A stretch of 64,000 nt of DNA from Promethearchaeota archaeon (lineage in GTDB: Archaea; Asgardarchaeota; Lokiarchaeia; Sigynarchaeales; SOKP01): NCBI GenBank assembly GCA_019058515.1, contig JAHPYY010000173.1:91063-155062 (forward strand), written 5' to 3'. The notes beneath the pieces are model-generated. The model was not told the DNA's origin. It saw only the letters and a program-made list of their open reading frames with translations, and made no database searches. The position numbers were made by a program, and so were the translations under genes. Position 1 is the first letter of the stretch, and each line of letters begins with the position of its first letter. Positions 24,919 to 34,360 of the stretch are shown here, one piece after another.

Positions 24919-25266
24919 GAGTTTATATCACATTATTGGAAGGAACTAAAAATTCTTAATGTTCGCGAATATTCAATTCTTACGTTATAATTTTATATAT
25001 AATCAAAAAGCTTTATAAGTCTAATCTTCAGAGCGTTCTTTTGGTGTTTTCTACCTTGATTAATTCGTGGATGCGATTTTTAAATTTTAAATGTTTTATC
25101 GATTAAATAAAAAATTACGATTTTAGTAACTTCATATAAAAACTTATGTAAATTATATGAGCAAATTTTCAATTTAGGATGCAAATTAAAAGTATTTATC
25201 GATTTAAGAAACTTTAAATAAAAATTGTATTATTAGCTATTAAAGAATATATTCATTTTCGTCAAA
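24919..25266. other. Divergent intergenic region
   Basis: 348 nt between the AbrB-ACT regulator (minus) and the CheA-like adaptor (plus). Very A/T-rich, without a coding ORF. A TTTATATATAAT stretch near 24991-25002 could be a TATA element for the minus-strand gene, with a leader of about 50 nt. No operator-like repeat stands out. Confidence 0.4.
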
Positions 25267-26814
25267 ATGTCCAAAAATCAGTATATTGAGTTATTCCTTG
25301 CAGAATCTGAAGGGCTCTTAAACAAAGTAGACGAGGAAATCTCTAATTTCGAAAAAAATCCGAAGAATTACATACTTATTGAGCAAATTTACTTTATTTT
25401 CAACGGATTAACCCGCTTAATTAAACCTTTAAATTTTGAGAACCTTACCAGCTTTAATGTGAATATTGAAATGCTTCTGGAAAAAATAAAGCAAAAACAA
25501 ATCCCAGAAAATAAAGTCTCATCTTTTGTCAATTTAATGTACGAGAATTTAAAGGTATTAAAAAAATTTGTAAATTACTTGAAAGAAGGGAGTACTACTG
25601 ATTTAACTAACATAGAAGTTTTAAACCTAAACAAGAAAATTAAGGAATTTGAAAGAGAATACGAGATAACATTTATTAGACCAATTGAACCTCACGAAGT
25701 AGAAGCTATCGCAAAAAGCAATAATTTATACAATATCAAGATCACAATTGAAGAAAGCGTTAAATTCAAGAAAGTGAGATTATATTTTATTTTTCGAGCC
25801 CTCAACAATCTCGGGCACATTTGCTATAGCGAGCCAGAACCAGAATTGTTAGAAAGCGGAGATTTTGAACGAGAATTCAAAGTTTATTTCATAACACAAA
25901 AAGAAAAAAAAGATATTGCCGATGTTCTAAACGAGATATTAGACATCGAAAGCTTTTTCATTAATCGTATGAGTTTAGACGAGCTTAAGCAAATCATCTC
26001 TCAATTCTACGAAAAAGTGAAATTAGAGAGAGAAAGGATCCTAAAACAAATATCTGAAATAAAGCAATCAAGCGACCACCCTGATAAGGATAAAATCTTA
26101 AGTTTCTTGAAAACCAGAACTCGAAAGGAGATTATTGAAATATCTAACAACAAAAGTAATAGATTCTACGATATTTATGTACGGTTTGAAATGGGATGCA
26201 AGTTTAAAATGTTAAGATCATTCCTCCTATTTAGAACTCTTAATTCAATAGCGGAAATAAACGGGTCAAATCCTAATCCCCAAATTCTCGAAAAAGGAGA
26301 ATTTTTATTTGACTTTGATGTGTATGTCATTAGTCAAAAATCTAAGGAGGAAATAGTTGACGCCTTAAATGAGATACAAGATATTGCAAATAAATTTGTT
26401 AAGGAACTATCTTATTACGAGTATATCAACTTGCTTGGGCTTAATGGAAAGAAAAGCGATGCCGAGGAAATAAATGTAGAGATAGAAGAAGTTCCACGAA
26501 AGCAAATTATATTTACGTACGATTTTGAAAGAATACAAGAGAAAATTATGCTTCCTAACGATAGTTTTATTAAGTTAATCGACAACGAGGATAACAAAAT
26601 TATTTATGCTTGCGAAGACAATCAACACAAAGACGAATTCTTCTTGTATGTTATCAAAGATGGTGTGGTTTTTGCTTCTAAAGTTGATAGCAATAATAAG
26701 TTCGATACTTTTTTACAGATTACAAAAACAGGGTTCCCATCTGTGTTAGACTTGCTAAAAGCGAATAAGCGTAATATTGACACCTACGAAGAATATAAGC
26801 GTTCCTTGAGTTAA
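25267..26814 (+). CDS. CheA-like adaptor: degenerate HPt plus two P2-like repeats, no kinase domain
   Basis: 515 residues. Residues 1-110 resemble a CheA phosphotransfer (HPt) domain (FLAESEGLLNKVDEEISNFE, then helices), but the expected H-T-L-K-G is replaced by IFNGLTR, so the phospho-His is absent. Two homologous blocks follow (about 158-235 and 297-380), each with the pattern FK-x2-R-x4-FR-x-LN, PEPELLESGDFE/NPQILEKGEF, then VYFI(T/S)QK and a helix. They resemble the CheY-binding P2 domain of archaeal CheA. The last 110 residues are a separate unrecognised domain. No HATPase or CheW domain exists, so it is probably a scaffold. The convergent neighbour is a Roadblock protein. Confidence 0.55.
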   Translation: MSKNQYIELFLAESEGLLNKVDEEISNFEKNPKNYILIEQIYFIFNGLTRLIKPLNFENLTSFNVNIEMLLEKIKQKQIPENKVSSFVNLMYENLKVLKKFVNYLKEGSTTDLTNIEVLNLNKKIKEFEREYEITFIRPIEPHEVEAIAKSNNLYNIKITIEESVKFKKVRLYFIFRALNNLGHICYSEPEPELLESGDFEREFKVYFITQKEKKDIADVLNEILDIESFFINRMSLDELKQIISQFYEKVKLERERILKQISEIKQSSDHPDKDKILSFLKTRTRKEIIEISNNKSNRFYDIYVRFEMGCKFKMLRSFLLFRTLNSIAEINGSNPNPQILEKGEFLFDFDVYVISQKSKEEIVDALNEIQDIANKFVKELSYYEYINLLGLNGKKSDAEEINVEIEEVPRKQIIFTYDFERIQEKIMLPNDSFIKLIDNEDNKIIYACEDNQHKDEFFLYVIKDGVVFASKVDSNNKFDTFLQITKTGFPSVLDLLKANKRNIDTYEEYKRSLS

Positions 26815-26859
26815 ATTTTAGCTACTAAAAAAGAAATAAATAAATAGAAATAAATCGAC

Positions 26860-27261
26860 CTATTTTTCTTCGGGATATCTTTTTTTAATCTCTCCTGCGT
26901 AATATCTAAATACCGATACTACTTTGCTCAAATCAGCTATTTCTCTAGAAGCACCCATTAAAACAAAGCGTCCCGCAGAAGAGAGTATTATAAAACCGTT
27001 TTCACCCCTTAGAATGATTTCAAGTACATTGTGATAACCAAGCGTCTCTATAGCATCTCCGCCTGATTGAATAACAACAGCAGACAAAGAGGAGAATAAG
27101 TCTGGGTTTATGTTATATTCGGGTATTGAGGAAAACGCCAATCTCAAGCCAGTTTTAGTTATTAAAGCTAACGCTTCCAGATCAGAATATTCTGTAATGT
27201 TTGCAAGAAATTTTGATAGAGAATGCGCTTCCTCTGGTGTAAGCTCTGAGATATTAATCAC
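26860..27261 (-). CDS. Roadblock/LC7-domain protein
   Basis: 133 residues, start GTG. The fold is recognised from YSDLEALALITKTGLRLAFS, the central helix with SSLSAVVIQSGGDAIETLG and EIILRGENGFIILSSAGRFVLMGAS. Roadblock proteins form dimers that bind MglA/Rag-type small GTPases as activators or scaffolds, and Asgard genomes carry many. Several small GTPases are encoded in the window, so one may be the partner. It is convergent with the CheA-like adaptor, with 45 nt between the stops. Confidence 0.85.
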   Translation of the reverse strand: MINISELTPEEAHSLSKFLANITEYSDLEALALITKTGLRLAFSSIPEYNINPDLFSSLSAVVIQSGGDAIETLGYHNVLEIILRGENGFIILSSAGRFVLMGASREIADLSKVVSVFRYYAGEIKKRYPEEK

Positions 27262-27359
27262 TCTTTACTTTTTTTTAAACAATTGCGTTAGTTTTAATAA
27301 TAGTAATATAAGAATCTTAATATTTTAATGAATCTGAATAATAAGAAAAAATTGAAATT

Positions 27360-28178
27360 TTATCCTAGCTGTTCTTTAAGTTGACTTTTCAATATGTTTT
27401 TCTTACTTTTCGGGTCTAAACGACCAGGACTACCTTTGCCTGTTCTTTTCAAAAATTCTATGGCCATTATTTTGCCTCCCTCTGTAAGAATGCGCGGGGA
27501 ATAATTCTCAGCAAAAAATACTCCTTCAGGGATTGAACCGACTCGAGAAATTTCTTTAGATACTTGCTTTTTCCCCAAAAATGTCTGGACTTTTTCCACG
27601 ACAGAATAAGCGTAATTCCCAACAACTACTAATTCTCTTTCATAACCGGATGGAATCTGAATTTCCTCTAACTTTTGCATTATTTGCTCAAAATTTAGCT
27701 GAGCCTCATCTTGGAATTGAGCCGTCTTAGATGTTTCTCCTGTATATAAAGGGCCCTGATTTTGAGTACTTGGTATTGCTCTTTGAGGTCTAGTTTTCGT
27801 TCTTCCTGCACTCGGTGTAGCTGAACTTGGAATTCTAACCCCACCTCCCATTGGAGCGTTGTCCTCTTTTACTTCCTTGGCTATACCTCCCTCAGTTTTA
27901 CCCCCAATAATCTTTAGTAAGTCTTGGGGCTCATCCCCCTCGTCGACCGAACCGGTACTGTAATGTAAACCAACTTGACCTCGTATCTCCTGGCTTCTTT
28001 TAGCACCTATGAACTTCGAACGCACATTACTTTCGCTACCTATCCATAAAAATACTTTCCGGATGTTATCAGCAACTAATACATAACACTCGTCGGATTG
28101 CATTATGTCTTTGATTTGTCCAGATGTAGTTAATTCAGTAGTTGTCCCATCTGGGTTTACTTTAAAAATTTGAGTCAT
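27360..28178 (-). CDS. Gelsolin-like domain protein
   Basis: 272 residues. The N-terminal 90 match a gelsolin/ADF-H-like repeat: DECYVLVADNIRKVFLWIGSESNVRSKFIGAKRS-type pattern (seen as CYVLVAD, KVFLWIGSES, IGAKRSQEIRG). A Gly/Pro/Ser-rich linker (about 95-155) follows. The C-terminal block (about 165-272, LVVVGNYAYSVVEKVQ, GVFFAENYSPRILTEGGKI) is unrecognised. Single- and double-domain gelsolins of Asgard archaea are known to bind actin and act on filaments. It stands about 4 kb from the actin-related gene, beyond an AbrB-ACT regulator. Upstream lies the decayed TnpB element. Confidence 0.65.
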   Translation of the reverse strand: MTQIFKVNPDGTTTELTTSGQIKDIMQSDECYVLVADNIRKVFLWIGSESNVRSKFIGAKRSQEIRGQVGLHYSTGSVDEGDEPQDLLKIIGGKTEGGIAKEVKEDNAPMGGGVRIPSSATPSAGRTKTRPQRAIPSTQNQGPLYTGETSKTAQFQDEAQLNFEQIMQKLEEIQIPSGYERELVVVGNYAYSVVEKVQTFLGKKQVSKEISRVGSIPEGVFFAENYSPRILTEGGKIMAIEFLKRTGKGSPGRLDPKSKKNILKSQLKEQLG

Positions 28179-28347
28179 TCTGAGTCTCCTAAATTAAAGA
28201 TTTAATTTAATAGAATTACTAATTTTAGAATGATAAAAGCAATTCTTATATATTCTGAACCGATTGCTAATATTTATTTTTATTTTTTTGCAAACAATAT
28301 AATTTTTTTCTCTTAATAAAATTAGGTTATCAACATTATTAAACACA

Positions 28348-29624
28348 TTAAGAATTATTAACAGCTTTTAATAAAAATTGTTCGTGTGAAGTTTGGAACA
28401 CATCCCTTATTCGCACGGGTTGAACCCAGCAACCTCTATCGGATAAATTTTGAATAAAACCATCTCCGACTACTTTTCTAAGGATATTTAACGCTCCATT
28501 TACATCAACGTTAAGTAGATAATTTGAACCTTGAAATAGGCCTCGTTTAATCCGTTTTCCAACGAATTTTTTACTTTTTTTTATAGCTCCTAAATCTAAT
28601 GAGCTATATTTCGAAGTATAGGACTCATCAACCTCGTGAACTCGAATTCCTACAAGCTGAACTTTATAAGCTATCAACTGTTTAAGCGTTTGAATGGGGA
28701 TATTCACGAAATTTTGGTTATTTCGCAAACCCATTCTGATGTTTTGCTTGACGTTTTTTTATTCTCCTAAACAAATATTTCCTATTTTATGTCTTAAACA
28801 GTAACCAACAATCAATTGAGAGGTCTTATGTAAATAATCTTTACCACGGAGTATCTCTTTATTGAAATCTTATCGAGTTTCTCGGTCCACTTTAGTTCTT
28901 ACTTATCTTTGATAGAGAATAGCCTTGCTTTCTGTTTATTCCATTGTTGATTGATAGATTTTAAAATCTTGCCAGAGACAATAATAGGTTTAGCATTTCG
29001 ATTCTCCACTGCAGTTATTAAATTATTCAGACCAAAATCAATGGATAAATATGAATCTTGATTTAATTCAGCTTTCTTTGCTTCTTTTTTATAAACAATC
29101 TCCACTTCATAAAATCGCTTTCTTGGTAAAATATGTATTTGCTGATATCTTTCAAAACTCTTGTTTTTATATTCGGGAATCTTGATTTCAATAGGATTGA
29201 CAAATTTATGAAAGGATTTTTTAAACAGTTGAGACATTGTAAGAGTAATTTTATCCTGTGTAATCTTACTATTTTGGTTGTTAAATATTAAGAAGTTTTT
29301 GCTCTTTTTCTTGTATTTGGGTGGTCTCGGTCTTCTATTGAATTTTCTTTTAACTATTTTCCACTCATTTATCGCATTGAAGAAACTTTTCCAGTTCCTA
29401 TCTAAGACTTTAAGAATTTGTTGAGAGGTTTGAGCTTTCAACAAATTATAACGAAAAGATGGTTTCATTATGAAATTTAAATCGTTGTATCGAAGCCAAT
29501 TCTCTAAATGAAATAAATATTGTCGTACATACCAATTAGCTTGATTATAGAGTTTCCTAGATATAGAGCATAATAAATTTAAATGCTCAGTTTTAGGAAT
29601 TCTGAATTTATAAACTAAAATCAT
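28348..29624 (-). pseudogene. Decayed IS200/IS605-family TnpB (RuvC-like nuclease)
   Basis: The 5' part (29624-28899) encodes the TnpB N-terminal domain (FRIPKTEHLN, LYNQANWYVRQYL, RPRPPKYKKKSKNF) and the RuvC-I Asp in SIDFGLNN. TAA stops it after SIKDK. The frame then shifts: DYLHKTSQLIVGYC is readable in the frame of the 3' part, interrupted by another TAA before MGLRNNQNFVNIP. The 3' part (28734-28348) contains RuvC-II (VDESYTSKYSSLD) and RuvC-III (NVDVNGALNIL) with RIKRGL between. No TnpA is nearby. The Cys residues of the usual zinc finger are missing. At least two in-frame stops and one frameshift make it inactive. Confidence 0.85.
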
Positions 29625-29742
29625 CTTAAATCTTACGCCTCTTTAATATTTTTTAATAAAAATATCAAACGAGTCTCTCGATTTTTATTAAAAACGAGTA
29701 TTATATTTTAACGTTTTATTTTCAATCTCAATTAACTATTCG

Positions 29743-31326
29743 TTAAAGTCTTCTATAATTGGAATTATTAACTAGCTCTTCTAACACGTTATTTATGTTA
29801 TAAATCATATCCATTGTATTAAATCTTGAACCTATGTTTTTCTTGCAATGTTCTCCTAATAATCCGTTCAAAAACGCAGCTGAGCAAGCAGATTCAAATG
29901 GATCGTTTTCTATTCCTAAAAAACATCCACATAAACCAGCGAGAACATCGCCAGTTCCTCCAATCGACATTTCTGCACAACCCGTTGTGTTAATTTGTGT
30001 TTTTTGACCATTACTAATGTAATCGTAGGTACCTTTAACTAACAAGGTAGTTCCTAATTCATAAGCTAGGTTTTGAATTAGTTCTACGCGCTTTTCTACG
30101 TAATTATATGATGGCAATTCAAGTTGAGTCATGATTTTTAATTCTCCTGCGTGAGGAGTTAAAATAATCGGTAAGTGTTTGAGCAGAGGCAAATGATTTT
30201 TAACGAGTTTAAGCGCGTCTGCATCTAGTACACACGATTTATTAAATTCTCTCATGTATTTAAGTAATTCAACAAGCAGATTCTCCGTTTCTATTTCTTG
30301 ACCCAACCCAGGACCGATGACGATCACATTTGCCCAGTCAACCAACCGTTTTAGTTCCTCGTAGCAGTCTAAATTCAACCATTCACCATCGTGCGACCGC
30401 ACAATCATATTAGGAGAGTAACTTCTCAAAACATTTGCGATTACTTCAGGTACATATGTAATCACTAAGTCCAAACCAAAATGCACTCCAGTTAACGAGG
30501 TGTAAGCAGGGGCTCCAGAATAGTTACGTGATCCTCCTATCACCAACATCCTACCAAATTGACCTTTATGATTGTCTAATTTCCTCGTTTTTAAGGTTGG
30601 AAGGAGATCTCCCCTTCCTACATAGATCTGTGCCTCTAAAGGGATACCTATTGATTGAATTGCTAGCTTGTTGATGTATAGGGAGTTCTCGTTTAACCCT
30701 TTTTTTGCGCGATGGAAAGATATCGTTAGATCAGATTTAACTGCTTTATCTTCGACTTCGCCAGTATCAGGATTCATTCCTGAGGGTACATCTATCGAAA
30801 CCACTGAAATTTTCGCTTGATTACTTATTTCATTGATAAAGTCTATAGTGGTGGAAATCGGTTCTCTTAATTTACCCTTGATTCCTGTGCCTAGCAGAGC
30901 ATCTATGATCAATTCGAAGTGGTTTTCTTTATCAAAAATAATACCAATTCTCCCAACATCCGTCGAATCCTTAATTATTTCTATATCGACCGAAAAATTT
31001 AAAGCGTTAGCCAGAATATTCCAATTTAATCTTGCTTCAGAAGTTCTGATCTTTTCTGGATTACCAATGAGAACAACCAAGGATTTAATACTAAAAGAGG
31101 ACAATTGTCTAGCTATAACAAAACCGTCACCACCATTATTTCCTGTACCACAAAATATAACCACTCTAGAGTTAGGATTTAAGTTATACCTTTTGAGAAT
31201 CTCAGAAGCACTAGAATACCCTGCACATTCCATCAATAATACCTTGGGTATTCCTAACCATTCAGAATTAGAGTCGAGTCGAGTAATTTCTTTAGAAGAT
31301 ACTTCTTCTTCGCGATTCAAATTCAT
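29743..31326 (-). CDS. nnr: Bifunctional NAD(P)HX epimerase/dehydratase
   Basis: 527 residues, the fused form. The epimerase half (1-220) has FCGTGNNGGDGFVIARQL and DALLGTGIKG and VSIDVPSGMNPDTG. The ADP-dependent dehydratase half (230-520) has GQFGRMLVIGGSRNYSGAP, VIVIGPGLGQ, ILTPHAGE, LLVKGTYDYI and GTGDVLAGLCG, the carbohydrate-kinase-like catalytic motif. It repairs hydrated NADH/NADPH. The C-terminus is complete. A single gene between the TnpB remnant and the CxxC-domain protein gene. Confidence 0.95.
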   Translation of the reverse strand: MNLNREEEVSSKEITRLDSNSEWLGIPKVLLMECAGYSSASEILKRYNLNPNSRVVIFCGTGNNGGDGFVIARQLSSFSIKSLVVLIGNPEKIRTSEARLNWNILANALNFSVDIEIIKDSTDVGRIGIIFDKENHFELIIDALLGTGIKGKLREPISTTIDFINEISNQAKISVVSIDVPSGMNPDTGEVEDKAVKSDLTISFHRAKKGLNENSLYINKLAIQSIGIPLEAQIYVGRGDLLPTLKTRKLDNHKGQFGRMLVIGGSRNYSGAPAYTSLTGVHFGLDLVITYVPEVIANVLRSYSPNMIVRSHDGEWLNLDCYEELKRLVDWANVIVIGPGLGQEIETENLLVELLKYMREFNKSCVLDADALKLVKNHLPLLKHLPIILTPHAGELKIMTQLELPSYNYVEKRVELIQNLAYELGTTLLVKGTYDYISNGQKTQINTTGCAEMSIGGTGDVLAGLCGCFLGIENDPFESACSAAFLNGLLGEHCKKNIGSRFNTMDMIYNINNVLEELVNNSNYRRL

Positions 31327-31450
31327 CTCACTTTATTTTATAGTTTTCCTAGAATTTATAATTAAATGAAAAGAATGAAAATAGTAGTCTCTTCTAGTTT
31401 ATCTTGATTGCTCAAGTAACTATTTCACATTAAATCTATTATTGCACTAT

Positions 31451-32281
31451 TTAAACAATCTTATTTAAGAGATCCTTATTTTCCCTTTTAAGATATTCTT
31501 CTAATAATGGCAATCCGTAAGAAATGATGTGAGAATTTAAGAATTTTTCTTGTATAGCTTTAGTTAATAACTCCTTGTTTATAGTATCAATTGATTCTAA
31601 ATATTTGAGTGAAAAATTTACTTCTTCCAAAAAATTATCTACCTTATTTCGTATTATCTCTATTTCTCCTTCTTTATTCTTTACTTCTAAAGCCTTTTTT
31701 AAAATCGAAGATTCAAACTCTAAATCATTTTCCCATGGAGTATGCAGAATATTACTGTTGGTATCAAGTATTAACGATTCATTAAAAAGGGTGTTTAAAA
31801 CATAGGGCTTTAGGAAATAAAAGTCATGAATTATCGAAATGTTAAATTTGTGTTTAATGTGTTTAAACTTGATTTCATTAAAATAATTACTTATTAATTC
31901 AGATTTTTCATCAGATAATCCTTTCCCTAAAATCTTAACTTGATAGTTATAAATTAGTGTGTGTAGTAAGCATATTGCTCCATATCCTCCAAACAAAGAT
32001 ATAATACTACGCAAAGAGAGTGCTTCTTTAAAGTCCTTTATTTCTTTCGCGGGAATAGTAAACATCTTGTCTATAACTTCATACCCTATAACCTCTCTTT
32101 TAATCGGATCTAAAAACACGATAAACGAATGAGAGCATATTATTTCTGAAACCTGAACTTTTACAGTCTTAAAATTATTTTGATTAAAAAGATATTCAGG
32201 TAATTCAATCTCTTTTATTGTTTTACATCTTGGACAAGAAATTTTGACTGTCTCGAATATTTCGTTCATTTGTATTTTCAT
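31451..32281 (-). CDS. CxxC-domain protein of an Asgard-type family
   Basis: 276 residues. The N-terminus has CPRCKTIKEIELPEYL, then VSEIICSHSFIVFLDP, the same order as in the proteins at 57183 and 58329: CxxC, a Pro-containing strand, a central H, a hydrophobic FLD/FID strand. The remaining 210 residues are mostly helical with a hydrophobic patch near residues 85-115 (LSLRSIISLFGGYGAICLLH), not clearly transmembrane. No enzymatic motif. It is divergent from the methyl-transfer pair at 32388. Function unknown. Confidence 0.5.
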   Translation of the reverse strand: MKIQMNEIFETVKISCPRCKTIKEIELPEYLFNQNNFKTVKVQVSEIICSHSFIVFLDPIKREVIGYEVIDKMFTIPAKEIKDFKEALSLRSIISLFGGYGAICLLHTLIYNYQVKILGKGLSDEKSELISNYFNEIKFKHIKHKFNISIIHDFYFLKPYVLNTLFNESLILDTNSNILHTPWENDLEFESSILKKALEVKNKEGEIEIIRNKVDNFLEEVNFSLKYLESIDTINKELLTKAIQEKFLNSHIISYGLPLLEEYLKRENKDLLNKIV

Positions 32282-32387
32282 AAAATTAATAATAAATAGA
32301 TATTAACTTCATAATTATATTATAACCAATGTTTATATTTTTAATTGAAATTAATGATTAAAATACCATTATAATACCTCTTTCCCT

Positions 32388-33578
32388 ATGTTCAAAATAA
32401 TAAAGAATATTGTTAAAGGAATGGTTAAGGTAAGATTAGGAAGGCAATTGAGTGGAAGTGAACGATTTCTACTAACTTCGTTGTATTCTAAAGTTGATCG
32501 AATTGCAACTCTAATTACCGCAAGTAATGTTCATCCTCAATTGATTGATAAAGACTATGATTTCGTCAAACTTACTTCAAATGTAGACGCAAACATAGAA
32601 TTGTTTGATAAGTTATTAGAAAAATTCCCTAACTTCGATGCTGCCGTACCAGCATGCTGGCTTGGATTAGCTGGATGTGGATTAGAAGAGATGGGCACGA
32701 CAATGCGTATTTCACCCATAATAGAGCCAACACCTCATATTTTTGCTTTAGATCGTATGAAGTTAGAAGATTTATCTTTCCCAAAAATGACTGGAGAATT
32801 AGAAAAACGTATTACCTTATGTGCTGAAGTACAAGATCGTTATCCAAATCTGAATTCACCACCTATATTACTAGGAGCTTTTGATCTTGCAATTTTGCTC
32901 CGAGGTGAACGATTAATTTCTGATTTTAGAATCTACAAGGATTTTATAACAACATCAGATGAGGAGCGAAAAACTAAGATAAAAAAAAGAGGAGATCCTA
33001 TGTTTTTTTCAAAGCTATTAGAGTTCACTAGTGAAGCGAGTATCTTTATTGGTAATTTGTATAAAGAAAATGGACTTAATATGCTGGGAGCTGCGTTTGT
33101 AGATCAATATGCTAATCCACCTCTTTTGTCTCCTAACGATTTTTTAGAATATATTTATCCATATGCGGAAAAAATTTGGCGTAATTTCAAAAGATATAGA
33201 CCTACATTTGGCTACATGCCCCCCTCACCTAATGTCGCTAGTGAAATTACCAAATATCCTGCCTTGAGTGGTATTGCTTGTTTCAATAACTATATGTTTC
33301 CTCAAGATGACATTGGACTTACACCTCCAGAATACGACGAAGAAATGGTTAAATTATCTGAACGAGTTAAGACTCCATATCAATTCCTAATTCATGGAAA
33401 GTTTTTGAGAGATGGTACAATTAAGGAATTACAAAATCAGGTAGTAAGAGTATGTAATCTAGCTTTGAAATACAATGTTCCGATGTCAATAGGTTTTGCG
33501 GCAGTTCCGTTGGGCACAGATATTTCAAAAATACATAAAATATTAGAAATTATAAATACACGCGGGGTTTATGAATAG
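32388..33578 (+). CDS. Uroporphyrinogen decarboxylase-family methyltransferase-like protein
   Basis: 396 residues. The overall pattern (GAFDLAILLRGERLISDF, LGAAFVDQYANPPLLSPNDFLEYIYPY, FLIHGKFLRDGT, MSIGFAAVPLGT) is that of the URO-D superfamily, which includes the cobamide:thiol methyltransferases MtaA/MtbA. Pairing with a corrinoid protein in the next frame argues for methyl transfer rather than haem synthesis. The methyl donor and acceptor are unknown. Its TAG overlaps the GTG of the next gene by one base, so translation is coupled. Confidence 0.7.
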   Translation: MFKIIKNIVKGMVKVRLGRQLSGSERFLLTSLYSKVDRIATLITASNVHPQLIDKDYDFVKLTSNVDANIELFDKLLEKFPNFDAAVPACWLGLAGCGLEEMGTTMRISPIIEPTPHIFALDRMKLEDLSFPKMTGELEKRITLCAEVQDRYPNLNSPPILLGAFDLAILLRGERLISDFRIYKDFITTSDEERKTKIKKRGDPMFFSKLLEFTSEASIFIGNLYKENGLNMLGAAFVDQYANPPLLSPNDFLEYIYPYAEKIWRNFKRYRPTFGYMPPSPNVASEITKYPALSGIACFNNYMFPQDDIGLTPPEYDEEMVKLSERVKTPYQFLIHGKFLRDGTIKELQNQVVRVCNLALKYNVPMSIGFAAVPLGTDISKIHKILEIINTRGVYE

Positions 33579-34207
33579 TGACACTAGATAAAATGATTGC
33601 TGAAGGGGATATCTACAGTATTCAAGAGGCTGTTGAAAATGTGTTGAAAAATTCGGCCCCGATGGATGTTTTAAACGATTTAATTTCGGGACTACGCTTA
33701 GCGGGAGAATTATATCAGAAAGAAGAGATTTATATCGTCGATATTATGGTTGCTGCTGAAGCATTTAAAGAGGCGATGCAAATATTAGAACCTAAACTTG
33801 GAGAAAAGAAAAGAAGCTTCATCGGAAAGGTAGTAATAGGAACTGTACAAGGAGATGTACACGATATAGGAAAAAATCTAGTTGCGATAATGCTTGAATC
33901 TTCAGGTTTTGAAGTTATCGATATTGGAACAGATGTGACACCTGAGCAATTTGTTAAAGCCGTTTCAGAACATAATCCTCAAATACTTGGTATGTCTGCA
34001 ATGTTAACAACCACGATGTTAGAAATGGAAAACATCATAAAAGCTTTAGAGGAGGCAGGGAAGCGGAACGATCTTATAATAATGGTGGGTGGGGCTCCAA
34101 TATCGAATAGATATGCAGAATCCATCGGTGCAGACATCTATTCTAGCGAATTGATATCAGCAATTGACAAGGCAAAAAAATTAATACAAAAAAGAAATTC
34201 ATCCTGA
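33578..34207 (+). CDS. Corrinoid (B12-binding) methyltransferase protein
   Basis: 209 residues with a four-helix cap (about 1-85) and a Rossmann B12-binding domain. The cobalamin-binding motif is GTVQGDVHDIGKNLV (DxHxxG), followed by GFEVIDIGTDV, ILGMSAMLTTTM and the nucleotide-tail site MVGGAPIS. It matches the MtbC/MttC/MtaC type of cobalamin carrier. GTG start, overlapping the previous stop as TAGTG. The pair needs a substrate-specific methyltransferase (MtaB/MttB-like), which is not in the window. Confidence 0.9.
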   Translation: MTLDKMIAEGDIYSIQEAVENVLKNSAPMDVLNDLISGLRLAGELYQKEEIYIVDIMVAAEAFKEAMQILEPKLGEKKRSFIGKVVIGTVQGDVHDIGKNLVAIMLESSGFEVIDIGTDVTPEQFVKAVSEHNPQILGMSAMLTTTMLEMENIIKALEEAGKRNDLIIMVGGAPISNRYAESIGADIYSSELISAIDKAKKLIQKRNSS

Positions 34208-34360
34208 GTTATTCAAATCTATTTTCCACTTTCCATTTGTATGTGTTTTTATTAAGCAATTTCTTTCTTACATTTTTTAGAAAGTTATAAAAACCCAGAT
34301 GTCATTAAAGATCTTATAGAATTTATTAATTAAACAAATGTAAGTATGGGAGATTGCTGT

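Noticed and set aside
24545..24949. 134-codon ORF on the plus strand
   Set aside because: Antisense to the AbrB-ACT gene, whose domains are clear; composition (Ser/Ile-rich) is typical of shadows.
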